A DNA stretch of 64,000 nt from Apium graveolens (taxonomy: Eukaryota; Streptophyta; Magnoliopsida; Apiales; Apiaceae). The first letter of the stretch is position 1; each line of letters begins with the position of its first letter. Positions 21,243 through 32,867 of this stretch are shown piece after piece. The notes under the pieces were generated by a model. The model saw only the letters and a program-made list of their open reading frames with translations. It did no database searches and was not told the DNA's origin. The DNA lies in the NCBI RefSeq assembly GCF_009905375.1, contig NC_133648.1, positions 305,862,565 to 305,926,564 of the forward strand, in the 5' to 3' direction. Made by a program: the position numbers and the translations under genes.

Positions 21243-21748
21243 CATACAAAAATGTGTTCAGGTTTCTTATCATGACTTGTTTTTCAGAGTCGGTTCCCTT
21301 CCGGGTTTGAACACTCCTAAGTACTTCGATGTCTACCGTATTCAGATGGAATATTTCACCTTGGATCTTAATCTGTTTAGTGTAACCATGTTCCATAGAC
21401 GACGACAAGTCAATGGCTATGGTGCCAATCTACGGCTTTGAGACATTAATTATCTTGTCTCGATCATGTTCGTCGAATACTTCAAGGAATAACCCTTTCC
21501 TCTAATTGTGACCACACAATTACATTCTCTTAGTTGGGTTTCTCCAGAGATATACTTCTTGTATCTCGTCGAATGACTTGATCCCATTTAGATTTATAAC
21601 ACTCTTGCTTTTCTAGCAGTGTCAATACCTTCTAGGTTTACAGGGGATAGACTCAGATACAAAAGTATCATCTATGTAGCAAAGGTACTACCAATCCACC
21701 CTTACATCTTGTTATTACCATATTGAATACACTTCAAAGGATCTTCTC
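21243..21748 (-). other. Post-pol non-coding region of element F
   Basis: About 500 bp between RNase H and the polypurine tract with no recognisable gene; a 61-codon frame here has no family support. Confidence 0.5.
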
Positions 21749-22247
21749 TCATGTGTATTGGGTTCCCACTGTTGATGAATTATGATGGTTTGACAGTCTC
21801 ATCCCCAACCTTGACTTGAGGATCACTGCAGGTTCCAGTCCTTTAGTCAAAAAATTAGCTATATTATTCTGAATTCCTATGATCTCTATAGCTATAATCC
21901 TATCAGACACTAAACCCCTTATAGACTTAAGTCTAACTTCAATGTGTCTCTTTGTTTTAGCATTATGATTTTTACTGCTAATCTTGTCAATAGTTGTTCG
22001 ACTATCACAATGAATAGTAATAGCAGGAAGCGGTCTGCTATAAGTATCGTAGACATAAGTCTGTGTAACCATTCATCCTCCATCCCCATGGCATCAAGTG
22101 CACACAACTCAGCCTCAAAGCTAGACCGAGTCACTATAGTCTGTCTGCTTGACTTCCAGGATATTGCTCCACTTGCCAAGGTGAACACATATCCAGTCAC
22201 TCCATTGGAACCAGACTTCTTAATTATCCAGCTTGCATAAGAACACA
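21749..22247 (-). pseudogene. Copia RNase H fragment, frameshifted (element F)
   Basis: Reads SYASWIIKKSGSNG, TGYVFTLASGAISWKSSRQT and SSFEAELCALDAMGMEDEW, then after a frameshift near 22070 the C-terminal half (HCDSRTTIDKI, KRHIEVRLKSIRGL, NIANFLTKGLEP). These are the standard copia RNase H motifs, including the Asp of CDS and the final TKGL. Everything upstream (RT, integrase, gag) is missing. Confidence 0.85.
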
Positions 22248-22249
22248 GG

Positions 22250-24566
22250 GGGGCTTATACTACTTGATAACATTTACTGATGATTTCAGTAGATATGGAT
22301 ATGTGGTTTTTATGAAAAACAAATCCGATTCTTTTGAAATGTTCAAAGAATATAAGGCCGAAGTAGAAAAGAAAACAAGGGAAAAGTATAAAAGTTTTAC
22401 GATCAGATCATGGAGGAGTATACTGGAACCTCAATTTCAAGAGTTTCTTGAAGGAGTGTGATAGTGTATCATAACTTACTCCTCCTGGAACACCTCAATG
22501 GAATAGAGATTCTGAGAGGAGAAATCGTACCTTGTTGGTCATAGTGCGATCGATGATGAGTCAAACGGATCTTCCATTCAGTTTCTAGGGTTATGCTCTA
22601 GAAACGCCTGCATATACACTTAACCAAGTTTCGACTAAAGCGGTTCAAAATACTCCGTATGAGATATAGAGTGATAAATGTCAAAGCATGTCATTTATGA
22701 AAATTTGGGGATGTGAAGCGTTTGTAAAATGTTTAGCCTCTGATAAGCTTGGACTAAAATTAGATAGATGTTATTTTGTGGGATACCAAAGTGAGACTAG
22801 GCTATAGTTTTTATAATCCTTCCGGGAACAAAGTGTTTGTTGCTCGGGCCGCTGTATTTTTTAAGGGAGAACTACTTTCTAAGAAAATCAGTGGGAGGAT
22901 AATACATCTCGATGAAGATCGAGAACCACATGATAACATTGAACCAGAGTTGGAATAAGATCAGGATGTACATCAAAATATTGAAAGTAATCCTGTCCAA
23001 GAAACACAGGTTATTTGTAGATCTAGTAGGATTCACCATGAGCCCGGGAGGGATTATGAATTTCTTTTGACTCAATATGGTGATGTGATGCTTACGAATA
23101 ATGATAAGCCTCTCACCTACCAAGATGCTATGAACAGTTCAGACTCCAAGAGATGGCTAGAGGCCATGAAATCCGAGATGGAATCTATGTATCAAAATAA
23201 AGTATTGACTTTAGTTGATCCACTCGAAGGGGTAAAACCTATAGGGTGCAAGTGGGTTTTCAAGAAGAAAACTGACATGGATGGTAAAGTACAGACCTAT
23301 AAGACGCGACTAGTGACAAAAGTTTCAAACTAATTCATGGTATAGACTATGATGAGACTTTTTCACCGGTTACTATGGTCAAGTCTATCAGGATTTTGTT
23401 AGCAATAGTTATTTACTTTGACAATGAGATTTGGAAAATGGATGTCAAAAATGCTTTTTTATATGGGAGCCTTGAAGAGGATGTATATATGATACAACCT
23501 GAGGGTTTTGTCGATCCAAAGTTTGCTAAGATAGTATTTAAGTTGCTTCTATCTATTTATAGATTGAAGCAAGCCTCAAGGAGAATGAATATTCATTTTG
23601 ATGAAACGGTCATAGAGTTTGGCTTTATTCAAAATGAAAATGAACCATGTGTTTGCAAGAAGGTTAGTGGGAGCCATGTGACATTCCTAGAATTATATGT
23701 AGGTGACATATAACAAATAAGGAATGTCATACCTTCTCTACAGGCTGTTAAGACTTGGTTGAGAAATAGTTTCTCGGTGAAAGATTTAGGCGATGCTACC
23801 TATATATTAGGGATCAATATCTATAGAGATAGATTGAAAAGATTAATCGACCTAGTCGGAGTACATACATTGATAAAGTATTACATCATTTTATGATGCA
23901 AGAGACAAATAAAGGATATGTTTCAATGTCTCATGGGATAGTGATCTCAAAAGATAATTTCCCCATAAATCATTAGATGATAAGGGCCATTTGAGAAAGT
24001 TCCAGATGCGTCAGCAATTGGATCTATAATGTACGCAATGATATGTACTTGTCCTGATATTTTGTATGTTTTGAGCATGATGATCAGATACCAGTCTAAT
24101 CCAGGTGAGGGTCACTTGATAGTTTTCAAGAATATTTTTAAGTACTTAAAGAGGACTAAAGATTTATTTTTGGTGTATAGAAAAGATAGGGAACTGGTTG
24201 TAAAGGGTTACACTGATACTAGTTTCTAAACGTAATTTTTGGACAGACAAGGATGATTACGAGTTTATGTATGTTTTGTGTTTTGTCTAAATATAATTGA
24301 TGTTAGCTTGAAAAGTTCACAGCAAGAACAATGATGATTCTATGGAAGCCGAATATATTGATATTTTTTTGAAACAACCATGGAGACTGTTTAGGCATGT
24401 CCTTAGGCAATATCGCCTTATTAATGAGATTAATAATTACGGAAATATAAATATAAAGTACATAGTAATGATAGTGTTGCAGACCCACTGACTAAGGCTT
24501 TGTCACAGCAGAAGTATGATGGTCATACTAGTTCCCAGAGTATTAGATACATGGGTGATTGGCTCT
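22250..24566 (+). pseudogene. Copia integrase, RT and RNase H remnants (element G)
   Basis: Integrase core LYYLITFTDDFSRYGYVVFM opens the fragment. RT motifs follow (WLEAMKSEMESMYQNK, GCKWVFKKKTD, KMDVKNAFLYGSLEEDVYM, LLSIYRLKQAS), then RNase H (KGYTDTSF) and the end YMGDWL at about 24550. Stops and frameshifts occur at roughly 22460, 22660, 22957, 23331, 23711 and later. The catalytic YVDD is changed to YVGD (23695-23710), so the enzyme would be dead even without the stops. Confidence 0.85.
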
Positions 24567-24568
24567 AG

Positions 24569-24582
24569 TGCAAGTGGGAGAT
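24569..24582 (+). promoter_or_regulatory. Polypurine tract of element G
   Basis: TGCAAGTGGGAGAT directly before TGTTAGTGTTTGTGCCC. Confidence 0.75.
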
Positions 24583-26143
24583 TGTTAGTGTTTGTGCCCT
24601 AGAGACAACACTATGATGTTTTAGTTTAAGACATTAGGATTATTAATATTTATGTTCTATCGATTATTCTCTTTATAATTTATTAATTCTTAATTTACTG
24701 CGATATAAATGTTAGATTAATAAATGTCCTTGGAATATGATATGCAATTCTATATCTCTAAGTACGTGACTTAGAAATGAGATTATGAGAATAGTATCAA
24801 TATTCCTAAAGGTCCCTAGTCGAGTATTATTACTAAGGGACAATAATAATGCATTAAGACTGGTGTGTTTGTTGACTGATGATCACATCTCATTGATCAT
24901 AGGTATAGTGATACTAAAGTCAAAAACACAGGCAGATGTATATGTACATGGTGCTGGACAGACCCAATGTGAGATTCTACATGTCTGTTGTGTCATAAGT
25001 AATTCTCACAGTGATAATGATGTAATGATCCTTAGACCTGAAGTCATTATATTTCTATACAAGAATTAATGTACATTGATTCCATTAAAAGTTATCCTTG
25101 ACCGGATAATGATAAAAGTGGACATTGGGTATATTATGAATTGTATGAGAAATATGAATGATCTAGATGGGATTTAACCCTCCTATTTTAGGAGTGATAT
25201 TATTGGCCTCTTGTGTGAGTTAGACTATAAAATGCGTGGCCACGCTCAAATGTTGATTTGATATAATAGTCTACTCATTGATCAAGGAAACTTGGATTAA
25301 ACTATGATGAGGATGACACATTACATGCCTCTAGTTTAATCTATAATATTTGGTTAAAGGGATTATATTACACTGTACATTATTCACGAAAGGTTTAATC
25401 GATCACCGATTCAATTATTATTACTTGGGTAGCAATGATGTATTACTAGATGCCGCTCATTGTTTACGATTTTAAATTAGATTTAAAATTTGTTGTCAAT
25501 GTAATAATAACCTATAGGGTCTCACACAAAAAATGCTTGAAGGATTATTTAATTTAAATTGGATTTAAATTAAATTAAAGTAATTTGAATTATTTATAAT
25601 ATCAATTAAGTTTTACTTAATTAATTAGATAAATAATGATATTCAAATTTACTAATATTAATTATGAAATTTATTTGTTAAATAATTAAGTGAGACTTAA
25701 ATATAATACAAATAGGAATTTCGAATTAATGATAACTCCTAATTAGTTAAGAGTTATAATTTATTTTTCTACTCTCTATATAATATCTCTTGTGTGGCTG
25801 ATTTTTTGGGTGCAAAAAAAAAGACTTTTACTAAAACCCTAGCCACCAAGAGAGAAGATGGAGAGAGCAAGAAGAAACGAGTTTGTGCTAGTACACATCC
25901 AATCCTTGAGTTCAAGCATTCGTGTGGATACCGATAGAGCGTACATCGCGAGAGCGGGATGCGTGGTGATTGAACAAGATTTGGATCTCCATTAGTCAAC
26001 CAATTGGTAAAGCTTCTTAAGGTAAACAATCTGATCTACGAATTAAATATATGTTTTTCGCATGGATCTTGCGGCGAGTTTCGAAAATTATGATTTTTAC
26101 GTTTTTCTTTACTGTTTCCGTTGTGTTTATGTGCTCGAAACCC
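24583..26143 (+). repeat. 3' LTR of element G (about 1.56 kb, end inexact)
   Basis: Begins TGTTAGTGTTTGTGCCCTAG. A TATA box (TATATAAT, 25778-25785) lies in the right half. The right end is set where sequence of this type stops (near GTGCTCGAAACCC) and the gypsy LTR fragment begins; no CA terminus is visible, so a few bases may be lost. No gene is seen in this stretch. Confidence 0.6.
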
Positions 26144-27109
26144 TTCAGAATTCTCAGATTACGAGCCAAACGCATACGATACTACTTCACAAATACATAT
26201 CTACCACATATAGATTCTGATATTGAATTGCTTGACATACCAACCCTTATCCCTTGTTTAACAGAAGACAAATCCTTGTAACCCTTGAACCCTTGAACCC
26301 TTGGTCTTCTACTTTCTGATTCTTTACTTGATTGAAAGCCAATCTTTTTGAATTCCTTGTTATACCTTCATGGTATTGTGAATCACCCTATGCTTCAAGA
26401 TAAATATTGTTTATGTTTCAGCTTATTAAATACATTGGTTATCATATTGAATTGTTTTTGAATTGGATGGTTTTATAAATGTGGACCAGATTCGTGGTCG
26501 GACCAGATTCATGGTCATAATAGGCCAATGCGTGCCTTGGATCCAGTATATAGAGCAAAACTGGGAGCCTTGCTCGGGTTTAGTGCGTGACTGATCAGCA
26601 GCCTAACCTTGGTTTTTAAAATAAAAAGTAAATATCCAATTATAATTATTGCTTATTCAGAAACTTGATTCTTCTTAATCATTTCAACTGGTTATTGTTT
26701 AACCCCAGTTATTGCTATTATGACTTGCTGAGCTAGTTAGCTCACTCTTGTAAACCTTTTTATGTTTTCAACAGTTGAAAAGGAAATTGTTGGAAACGAG
26801 GATTCCCAGTCCAGTGTGCGAGCTAGGATTCCAGGTTAAGTTGGATCGAGCTAGCAGGAGCTTTATATTGTAGATGAGTTATGCGAAATTGTAAGAACGA
26901 TATCATTAGCAATTCTAAGTTGAACTAGTTGGGATTTGGTACGATGTAATAAAAGTTAAGGTTGTGGCTTGTTTTCATACTTTAACCTGTTGCGATCCGT
27001 GGTTGTGTGAAGAAGGGTCAATGTAAATTATATTTTATATAAAGGTTTATATATTATGGTGTGTGTGTTGTGAGCCCCAAACTTCTGACCCGGGTTTAGA
27101 GGGCGTCAT
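26144..27109 (+). repeat. Fragment H: 3' part of a gypsy (chromovirus-like) LTR
   Basis: About 965 bp without coding. It contains tandem 17-bp units GGACCAGATTC(G/A)TGGTC at 26483-26499 and 26500-26516 and ends TGACCCGGGTTTAGAGGGCG then TCA, typical of long chromovirus (Tekay/Del type) LTR ends. No TG start is present, so it is a truncated solo LTR or fragment. C's gag coding starts immediately after it. Confidence 0.55.
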
Positions 27110-28522
27110 AGAATGTAGAAAGTCTAATTCCAGCAAAAAGAAGTTTGAGTCTGATGATTATAAATAGAAATACTTTGAGTTGCTCAAACAAAAGGAAAGG
27201 GCTTTTATCGCATAGGAGAATGACTGGGCTGCAGATGGATTGGATGAAGATGAAGAAACAAGCTATGTCAATCTATCCCTAATGGCCAAATCTGATGAAA
27301 CAGAAACTAGTTCTTCAAGCAATCAGGTAATCACCACTAACCTAGCATATTTATCTAAAGCTGAGTGTAACGATGCAATAAATGACATGTCCACAGAATT
27401 ATATCACCTGCGTGTTACACTTAAGTCCCTCACTAAGGAAAATGCTAAAATTAAATAAAACAATTTGTTTTTAAGTGAGAGGAATAATGTGTTAGAGTCT
27501 CAATTTATTGAATTTGAGAAATTGAGAATTGAGTGTAAGATTGCTAAGGATGAATTAACCTAGTCCTTGAAGAAAGAAGAGATTTTATAGAAGCAGCTTG
27601 AACGAGAACATGAAGTGATTAAGGCATGGAAATCATCTAGAGATGTTCATGCTCAAATCACTAAAGTTCAAGGTATTGAGTCCTTTTGCGATGCATCCTG
27701 GAAGTAGAGAAAAGAGAAGCTTGAGTCCAATTTGGTTGAAAGATTGTTGACAGATGTGGACTCGACAGATGATGAAAATCCTCTGTCAGATAATCAAAAG
27801 GATTATCCGTCGAGAGACAAGGACCACATCCGTCTACAGTGAGTAAACCAGTTAGCAAAGCTAAGCTTGCTAAGTTGAATGAGAAATATGGATCAGTTTC
27901 TAAAAAATTTATTTTAGGAGAATCAAGTCAAGTCAGAAAAGAAAAGAAAGTTAATGTTGGTCATTTGTCTATCAAGCAATTGAATGACAGATTAGAAAAG
28001 ATTGAGGTTAAAACAGAAGCTAAAAAGAAAAACAATAGAAATGGGAAGGTAGGAATTAACAAACATAACAACTACACACCTGATAAATATGCACCAAGGA
28101 AAATCTGTGTTAAGTGTGGTAGTGTTAATTATTTGTCTGTTAATTGCAAACTTGCTATGCCTACTGCCATGCCTGCACCCTCTTCTTTTCCCAACATGAC
28201 TGCCATGCCTACCATGCCTACGATTGCTATGTCTACTCAGAATATGAATGCACAATTTGCTAATATGCCATTTGCACCTAATCCTTATTATGCTGCATTT
28301 AGTATGCCTCAAATACCATTTAGCATGCCTTATTGGAATAACATGTTTGCAAATAGCATGCCTTTTCATGTAAACCAAAATGTGCATGATAATTCTGTTG
28401 TAATGATTGGTTTCAAAGGTTCAACTCAAATGACTAAGGATGAATCTAAAATTCCCAATCCAAATGAGATCAAACCCAAGAAACCAAAGAAGAAAGTTAA
28501 CTAGGCAGGACCCAAGGAAACT
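27110..28522 (+). pseudogene. Copia gag C-terminal half with altered zinc knuckle (element C)
   Basis: Reads KKKFESDDYK, ENDWAADGLDEDEE and a coiled-coil-like region (27380-27640), with stops near 27180, 27213, 27456, 27561, 27588 and 27706 and a frameshift near 27835. A long open piece follows (27839-28504) with a knuckle CVKCGSVNYLSVNC, in which the usual His is Tyr, and a Met/Pro-rich tail (28155-28330). The same position in B has CHNCGSSNHLASFC. Coding ends at the ...WVPKST stop (28541) just before protease. Confidence 0.82.
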
Positions 28523-28563
28523 TGGGTACCAAAATCAACTTGATTTGATTTTGATGTGTGCAG

Positions 28564-28701
28564 GGAAACAAAAAGAATCTTTGGTATCTGGATAGTGGTT
28601 GCTCAAGGCACATGACTGGAGACTCTACCCTGCTCACTGAGTTCAAGGAAAGAGTTGGCCCAAGTATTACTTTTGGAGATGACAACAAGGGTTATAATGT
28701 G
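28564..28701 (+). pseudogene. Copia protease, N-terminal part, cut by array T (element C)
   Basis: Reads GNKKNLWYLDSGCSRHMTG with the catalytic DSG, then VGPSITFGDDNKGYNV up to the insertion point. It lies in a different frame from the end of gag. The following residues (GYDLIS) are found at 51965 after the array. Confidence 0.9.
28697..28701 (+). repeat. Target-site duplication ATGTG, left copy (array T)
   Basis: ATGTG before the LTR start; CTGTG follows the last LTR at 51962-51966. There is one mismatch. The C protease frame reads correctly across when one copy is ignored. Confidence 0.85.
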
Positions 28702-31700
28702 TGTAATAACCCCAATTTTTGAGAAATTTTGAAACCCTTATGAATAGTGTTTTTGCTGAACGAGAAAACTTTTCATGCCACACTATGTAGGGGTTCCGAT
28801 ATGGATATTCTGAGATTTTATTAGTACTTTATATGGGATATAAGTGTATGTAAAGATCGTCAGAATCCAATTCCGAACACTTTGATTTTTCCCGGAAATC
28901 CAATAGATACGGAAAGAATTGAGTATAAGGTAACAGGATAAAAAGGATTTAAATTAAAGGATTATAAGAGAGGATCATAAAAGGAATACAATATATTGAG
29001 AAAGGTTAAGGGAACCTAAGTAATAAGATCCCGGGTATGATCCCTCAAACGATAAACGAAAACGAAAGTTAAGCGAACCGTATAACAGATCAGCGGTCAT
29101 TAGGCAAACAATTAGGAAGTTAAGCAAAGGGATTAGAGGAAGTGATGTCACTCAACCAATGAGAAGAGGACAAGGAAGGGAGGATGACATAGCAATGTGA
29201 TGTAAGCATGACATAGGGAAGGAGGAGATGTGGTGGAATATTAACCACACAAAACCAAGGGCAACTAGGTAATTCACTAAAGCAAACAACAAAAATCAAC
29301 CAACCAAGCAAATCATTTCATTTTCATCAAACAAAACACAAAATTCTCTCTTCTTCTTCCTCATGCTCTCGGGTGGTTTCTTAAGAAATGGGAAGTCCAA
29401 GCTCCTCCACTTGTTATTTTCCAAGGTAATTATCCTAGCTCCTCCTAGTTAAGTTACATACTTCCTATAAGTTTAAGCTTCTAATTCCAAGCCAATCTTT
29501 TTCTATAAATCATCAAAGAAGATGGTGAATAGTATTTTCAAGAACTAAAATTTGTGTTCTTGAAGTTTTGTTTAGATTAAGCTTGGTTAAGGGCTTTAAA
29601 GGTGATTCCAAGCCATCCTCTTGATTCTCCACTCTCCAAGGAAGGTATAAACTACAAACCCTAGCTTTAGTTTTGAGTATTTAGGAATGGTTATGAGTAG
29701 TATAGTATATGTGAAGCATGAAACTTGTTTGTTTAAGAGTTTGGGTTGGAATGGTGGTGGTTGATTTGTTGAAATCTTAAGATTTGGTTAAAGAATGTAG
29801 TATAGTTTAAATTCAAGTTTTAGGAGTAAGTAAATGGATTATAATGAGTTGGTTTGGGGCTGTTGTAATGTATTTTGGATGGAGTTTGGATTGGGTTATG
29901 AATTGGGGTTGGATTGTGGTTGTTTTGAGTTGGTTTAAATTTGGGAAATCGCGTAAACATAGCCGTCGTAATGCCCGATTTACCATAGACTGTTTTTGTT
30001 CTTAAGATCAGAACCCTTGAACTCACTGCTAGGTTTTGACCATTGCCATGTTTAGATAGCTCATGTTACGAGCTTCGTTTTGATATGTAGTTCATTCGAT
30101 TCCGATGCACGGTTTAGGAGAAACGACCGTTTCAAGTAACGGCGTTTCGCGAACGAAACTTTTTCCCCTCGCCTTACTTTAAAATGTAGGTTAAAGACCA
30201 AAAAGGGTTAATTAATGCATGAAACATTTATGGTAAGTGTTTTAGGCAGTTGGTAAGTCACTCGCGAAGGAATCGCTTTAAAACTCGTAAAGGTTAAATT
30301 ATTAAAAATGGTGGATCCGAGGGTACCCGAGTGACTTAAGCGAATCAGTGAGCGCAAAACAAGCGTTAGAGTCTAAGTTAGTTAAAGTATAGATTTACAA
30401 GTGACTTTGGTTTAATTCCAACTTACTTGTTGCTTATAGGTTACCAGACTCGTCCCGAGCCATTCGTAACCCCCAGTCGCTCAGGCAAGTATTCTATCCG
30501 TTATACTGTTGTTGTGATGTATACACTTGTATATGCATTATCTTGCGATAGATGCATGATGTTTATATTAGCAAATGTTGCAATATATTGAAGCATGCTA
30601 CTATGGTATATATATGCATGCCGGTTTCATATTCTTTCCATATATAATTGTTGATTCAGTTGATAATACCTATGCTAGAGGATAGCGGTAACTTGCATAT
30701 ACCCTTAGTATAGGGACCCAAAGGTGAAAATATTTTCTAAAACCGGGAGTCGAGGATCCCGAGTAGATTTTGTATATATATGGATATGGATATATATATA
30801 TATATTTATATATATATACATATATATGGTCATAGTTTTCAAAACTATTAATCGAATAAGGTTTATTCGATAACTTTAAACTTTATTTATTATTGAATAT
30901 TATTTCGAATATTATTCGAAGGCGTATGACTCCTTTTATTATTTATTGAATATTATTTGAATATTCATTTGAGGATGTATGACTCCTTTATTTTATTTAA
31001 TGAATATTATTTATAATATTCATTCGAGGTATTATGACTCAGCTTATTTTATTTATTGAATATTATTTGAATATTCATTTGAGGATCTATGACTCCGATT
31101 ATTTGCTGAGATATATTCTTTATTTTATTAAAGAATAAGGTGTAAATAATCAAACTTATTTTCGATTATTCAAATAAAGATAATACTTTCACATAAGTAT
31201 ATCTTTGGTTATTTAATACTCGTTTCAAGTATAAATTTTAATACTTCTACTTCAATTATTTTTATAAAGACTATTCTTTATGGGAATATTATTTAAATAA
31301 TAATATTCGGTCATTTTCTAAATATTCTGGGGACTGATTTACTTCATTAAATCAGCTTTACTCCAAACACTCTTTAAAGTGTTTTCGAGTCTTCAAAATG
31401 ATTTTTAAAAGTCAGAGTGGATCCCAAAACTCATTTTTATATTTAAGATCTTCCTTTTTAAGGGGATTTAAATACTCGCTCAAAACCTGGGGAATCCGGC
31501 TCTGTGGTGTATTTTATATTCGCAACGAGGTTGCAGTTTTGGTAAATGAATTGATTTCTTGCCCAACGTTCGGGAAGTAAGCCCATCTAATTGAGTCGGC
31601 ATAAGCGACAGGCCGGGGTACGGTCTATTATTGTGTAAGTGGCTGGGTGGCAGTCCATCAACGCGTGAGGGGCCGGGGTACGGTCTAGCGCGAGGTCCTA

Positions 31701-32867
31701 ATGCGGCCAGGGTGATGACCGGTGAGGAATTCATCCATCTACAGTAGAAAAGGTTACTTATTGGTATCTGTGCCTGATCAGCAAGATATCGGGTTTATGC
31801 CAAAATTCTTTTCCTTTCCAAAATTCATTGGATGTTTCAAACTCTGTTCATACTTTGCATAACAGAGGTTCCAGGAAATGTTTAAAGGGATATATATATG
31901 TGGATATATATATATATCGGGGCTAAATAAAGTATCTCATAACTTTTTCATTCAATAATATTTCAAAGATTGAATCTATTCAAGTCTTATCTTGTGGTCT
32001 CATCAGTGGGATGAACTTTTGAAATTGATTATAACTTGAACGGTGGTAGTTCAAGTAGTATTTGGGAATGATATAAGTATAGTGAAGTATTTGGTAACTT
32101 CATCTTTTAAACTTATATCTAATTAATAATTGTCTTATGAATGACAAAGATTTTCAGAAAAACGTTGAGACAAGGTTAGATATATGAGATCACCTTGCAA
32201 CGATATTTTTATACAGTTATACAATGGGATTTTGTGTATATTATGCATGGAAGAGGACTTCCATTACTTTGAAAAGTATATATGTATATATACTGAATAT
32301 TTTGCGACTTCATCGCATTAAGATATCAAACTTGGTTCATTTCTTTTGACCAAGATTTTCATGAGTATTATGAGTAGACTCATATACTATTAATCATTAT
32401 ACATATTATTTTGGTGGGCTTGCTGCTCACCCTTGCTTTCTTCTTTCATCACACAACATCAGATAGATAAGATGAACAGGACCAAGCTCCCAATTCGCGA
32501 TCGGATAGGAAGCGTTTCGCAGCTTCCTATAGGCATTGAAGTCACTGTAGCTGAGGTAGGGAACTACCAATAGACTAGGCTTCAACTTTTGATGTACCAG
32601 ATTTATGTATATTTATGAATTGTAATAATGGCAATGAAATGTAAATTTATTCAGAACCTTTTTAAGGTGTATTGACATATAATTGTGGAATAAAACGACT
32701 TGTGATTGTTTTTGGATGTTCATCTCTGAGACTATAACGTGTGGTGTGTATGTTTATTGTGGGGTCACAGTACAGAGTAGTTGAGAAATTATTAAGATTG
32801 GGTGTTAATAAGGGAAATGGAACTCGTGACAACCCGGATCCCCGACCCCGGATCTGGGGGTGTTACA
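28702..32867 (+). repeat. LTR1 of array T (4,166 bp)
   Basis: TGTAATAACCCC ... GGGGGTGTTACA. It contains a (TA)n run at about 30791, a four-unit 53-55 bp tandem array at 30882-31096 and two copies of GGCCGGGGTACGGTCTA at about 31613 and 31672. No gene: the short open frames (60-85 codons) recur only because the LTR recurs. Confidence 0.95.
30882..31096 (+). repeat. Four tandem 53-55 bp units in LTR1 (copies at about 40428-40642 and 49976-50190)
   Basis: Each unit reads roughly TTATTTATTGAATATTATTT, then GAATATTCATTTGAGG, then TATGACTCC. The TATGACT(CC) ends fall near 30933, 30986, 31042 and 31096. Confidence 0.75.

Larger units (their letters stand above)
20038..22247 (-). mobile_element. 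Element F: truncated copia element (LTR and RNase H end only)
   Basis: In minus-strand sense an RNase H fragment runs into a polypurine tract and an LTR of at least 1.19 kb. The LTR is cut at 20037/20038 by element A, and the pol side is cut at about 22247 where it meets element G head to head. Confidence 0.75.
22248..26143 (+). mobile_element. Element G: 5'-truncated copia element with 3' LTR
   Basis: Starts inside integrase, continues through decayed RT and RNase H, then polypurine tract and LTR. It belongs to a different copia family from A, B and C: there is no accessory gene, and pol ends ...MGDWL just before the tract. Confidence 0.8.
27110..28701 (+). mobile_element. Element C (left part): second Sirevirus-like copia element, 5' truncated
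   Basis: Begins within gag at the end of fragment H and runs to the protease, where the tandem array T is inserted. It continues at 51962. It is related to A and B in gene order and in all pol domains but diverged enough to be a separate family. Confidence 0.88.

Noticed and set aside
24785..25069. 94-residue frame in G's LTR
   Set aside because: Non-coding LTR position, no homology seen.
27992..28387. 131-residue minus-strand frame rich in His and Arg
   Set aside because: Mirror of the Met/Pro-rich gag tail of element C.
30768..30830. TA-rich run as an origin or scaffold attachment site
   Set aside because: A simple TA microsatellite differing in length among the three LTRs (15, 19, 21 bases) fits replication slippage.
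31398..31580. 60-residue frame present three times (also 40944 and 50492)
   Set aside because: Recurs because it is inside the LTR; no codon signal or start context.
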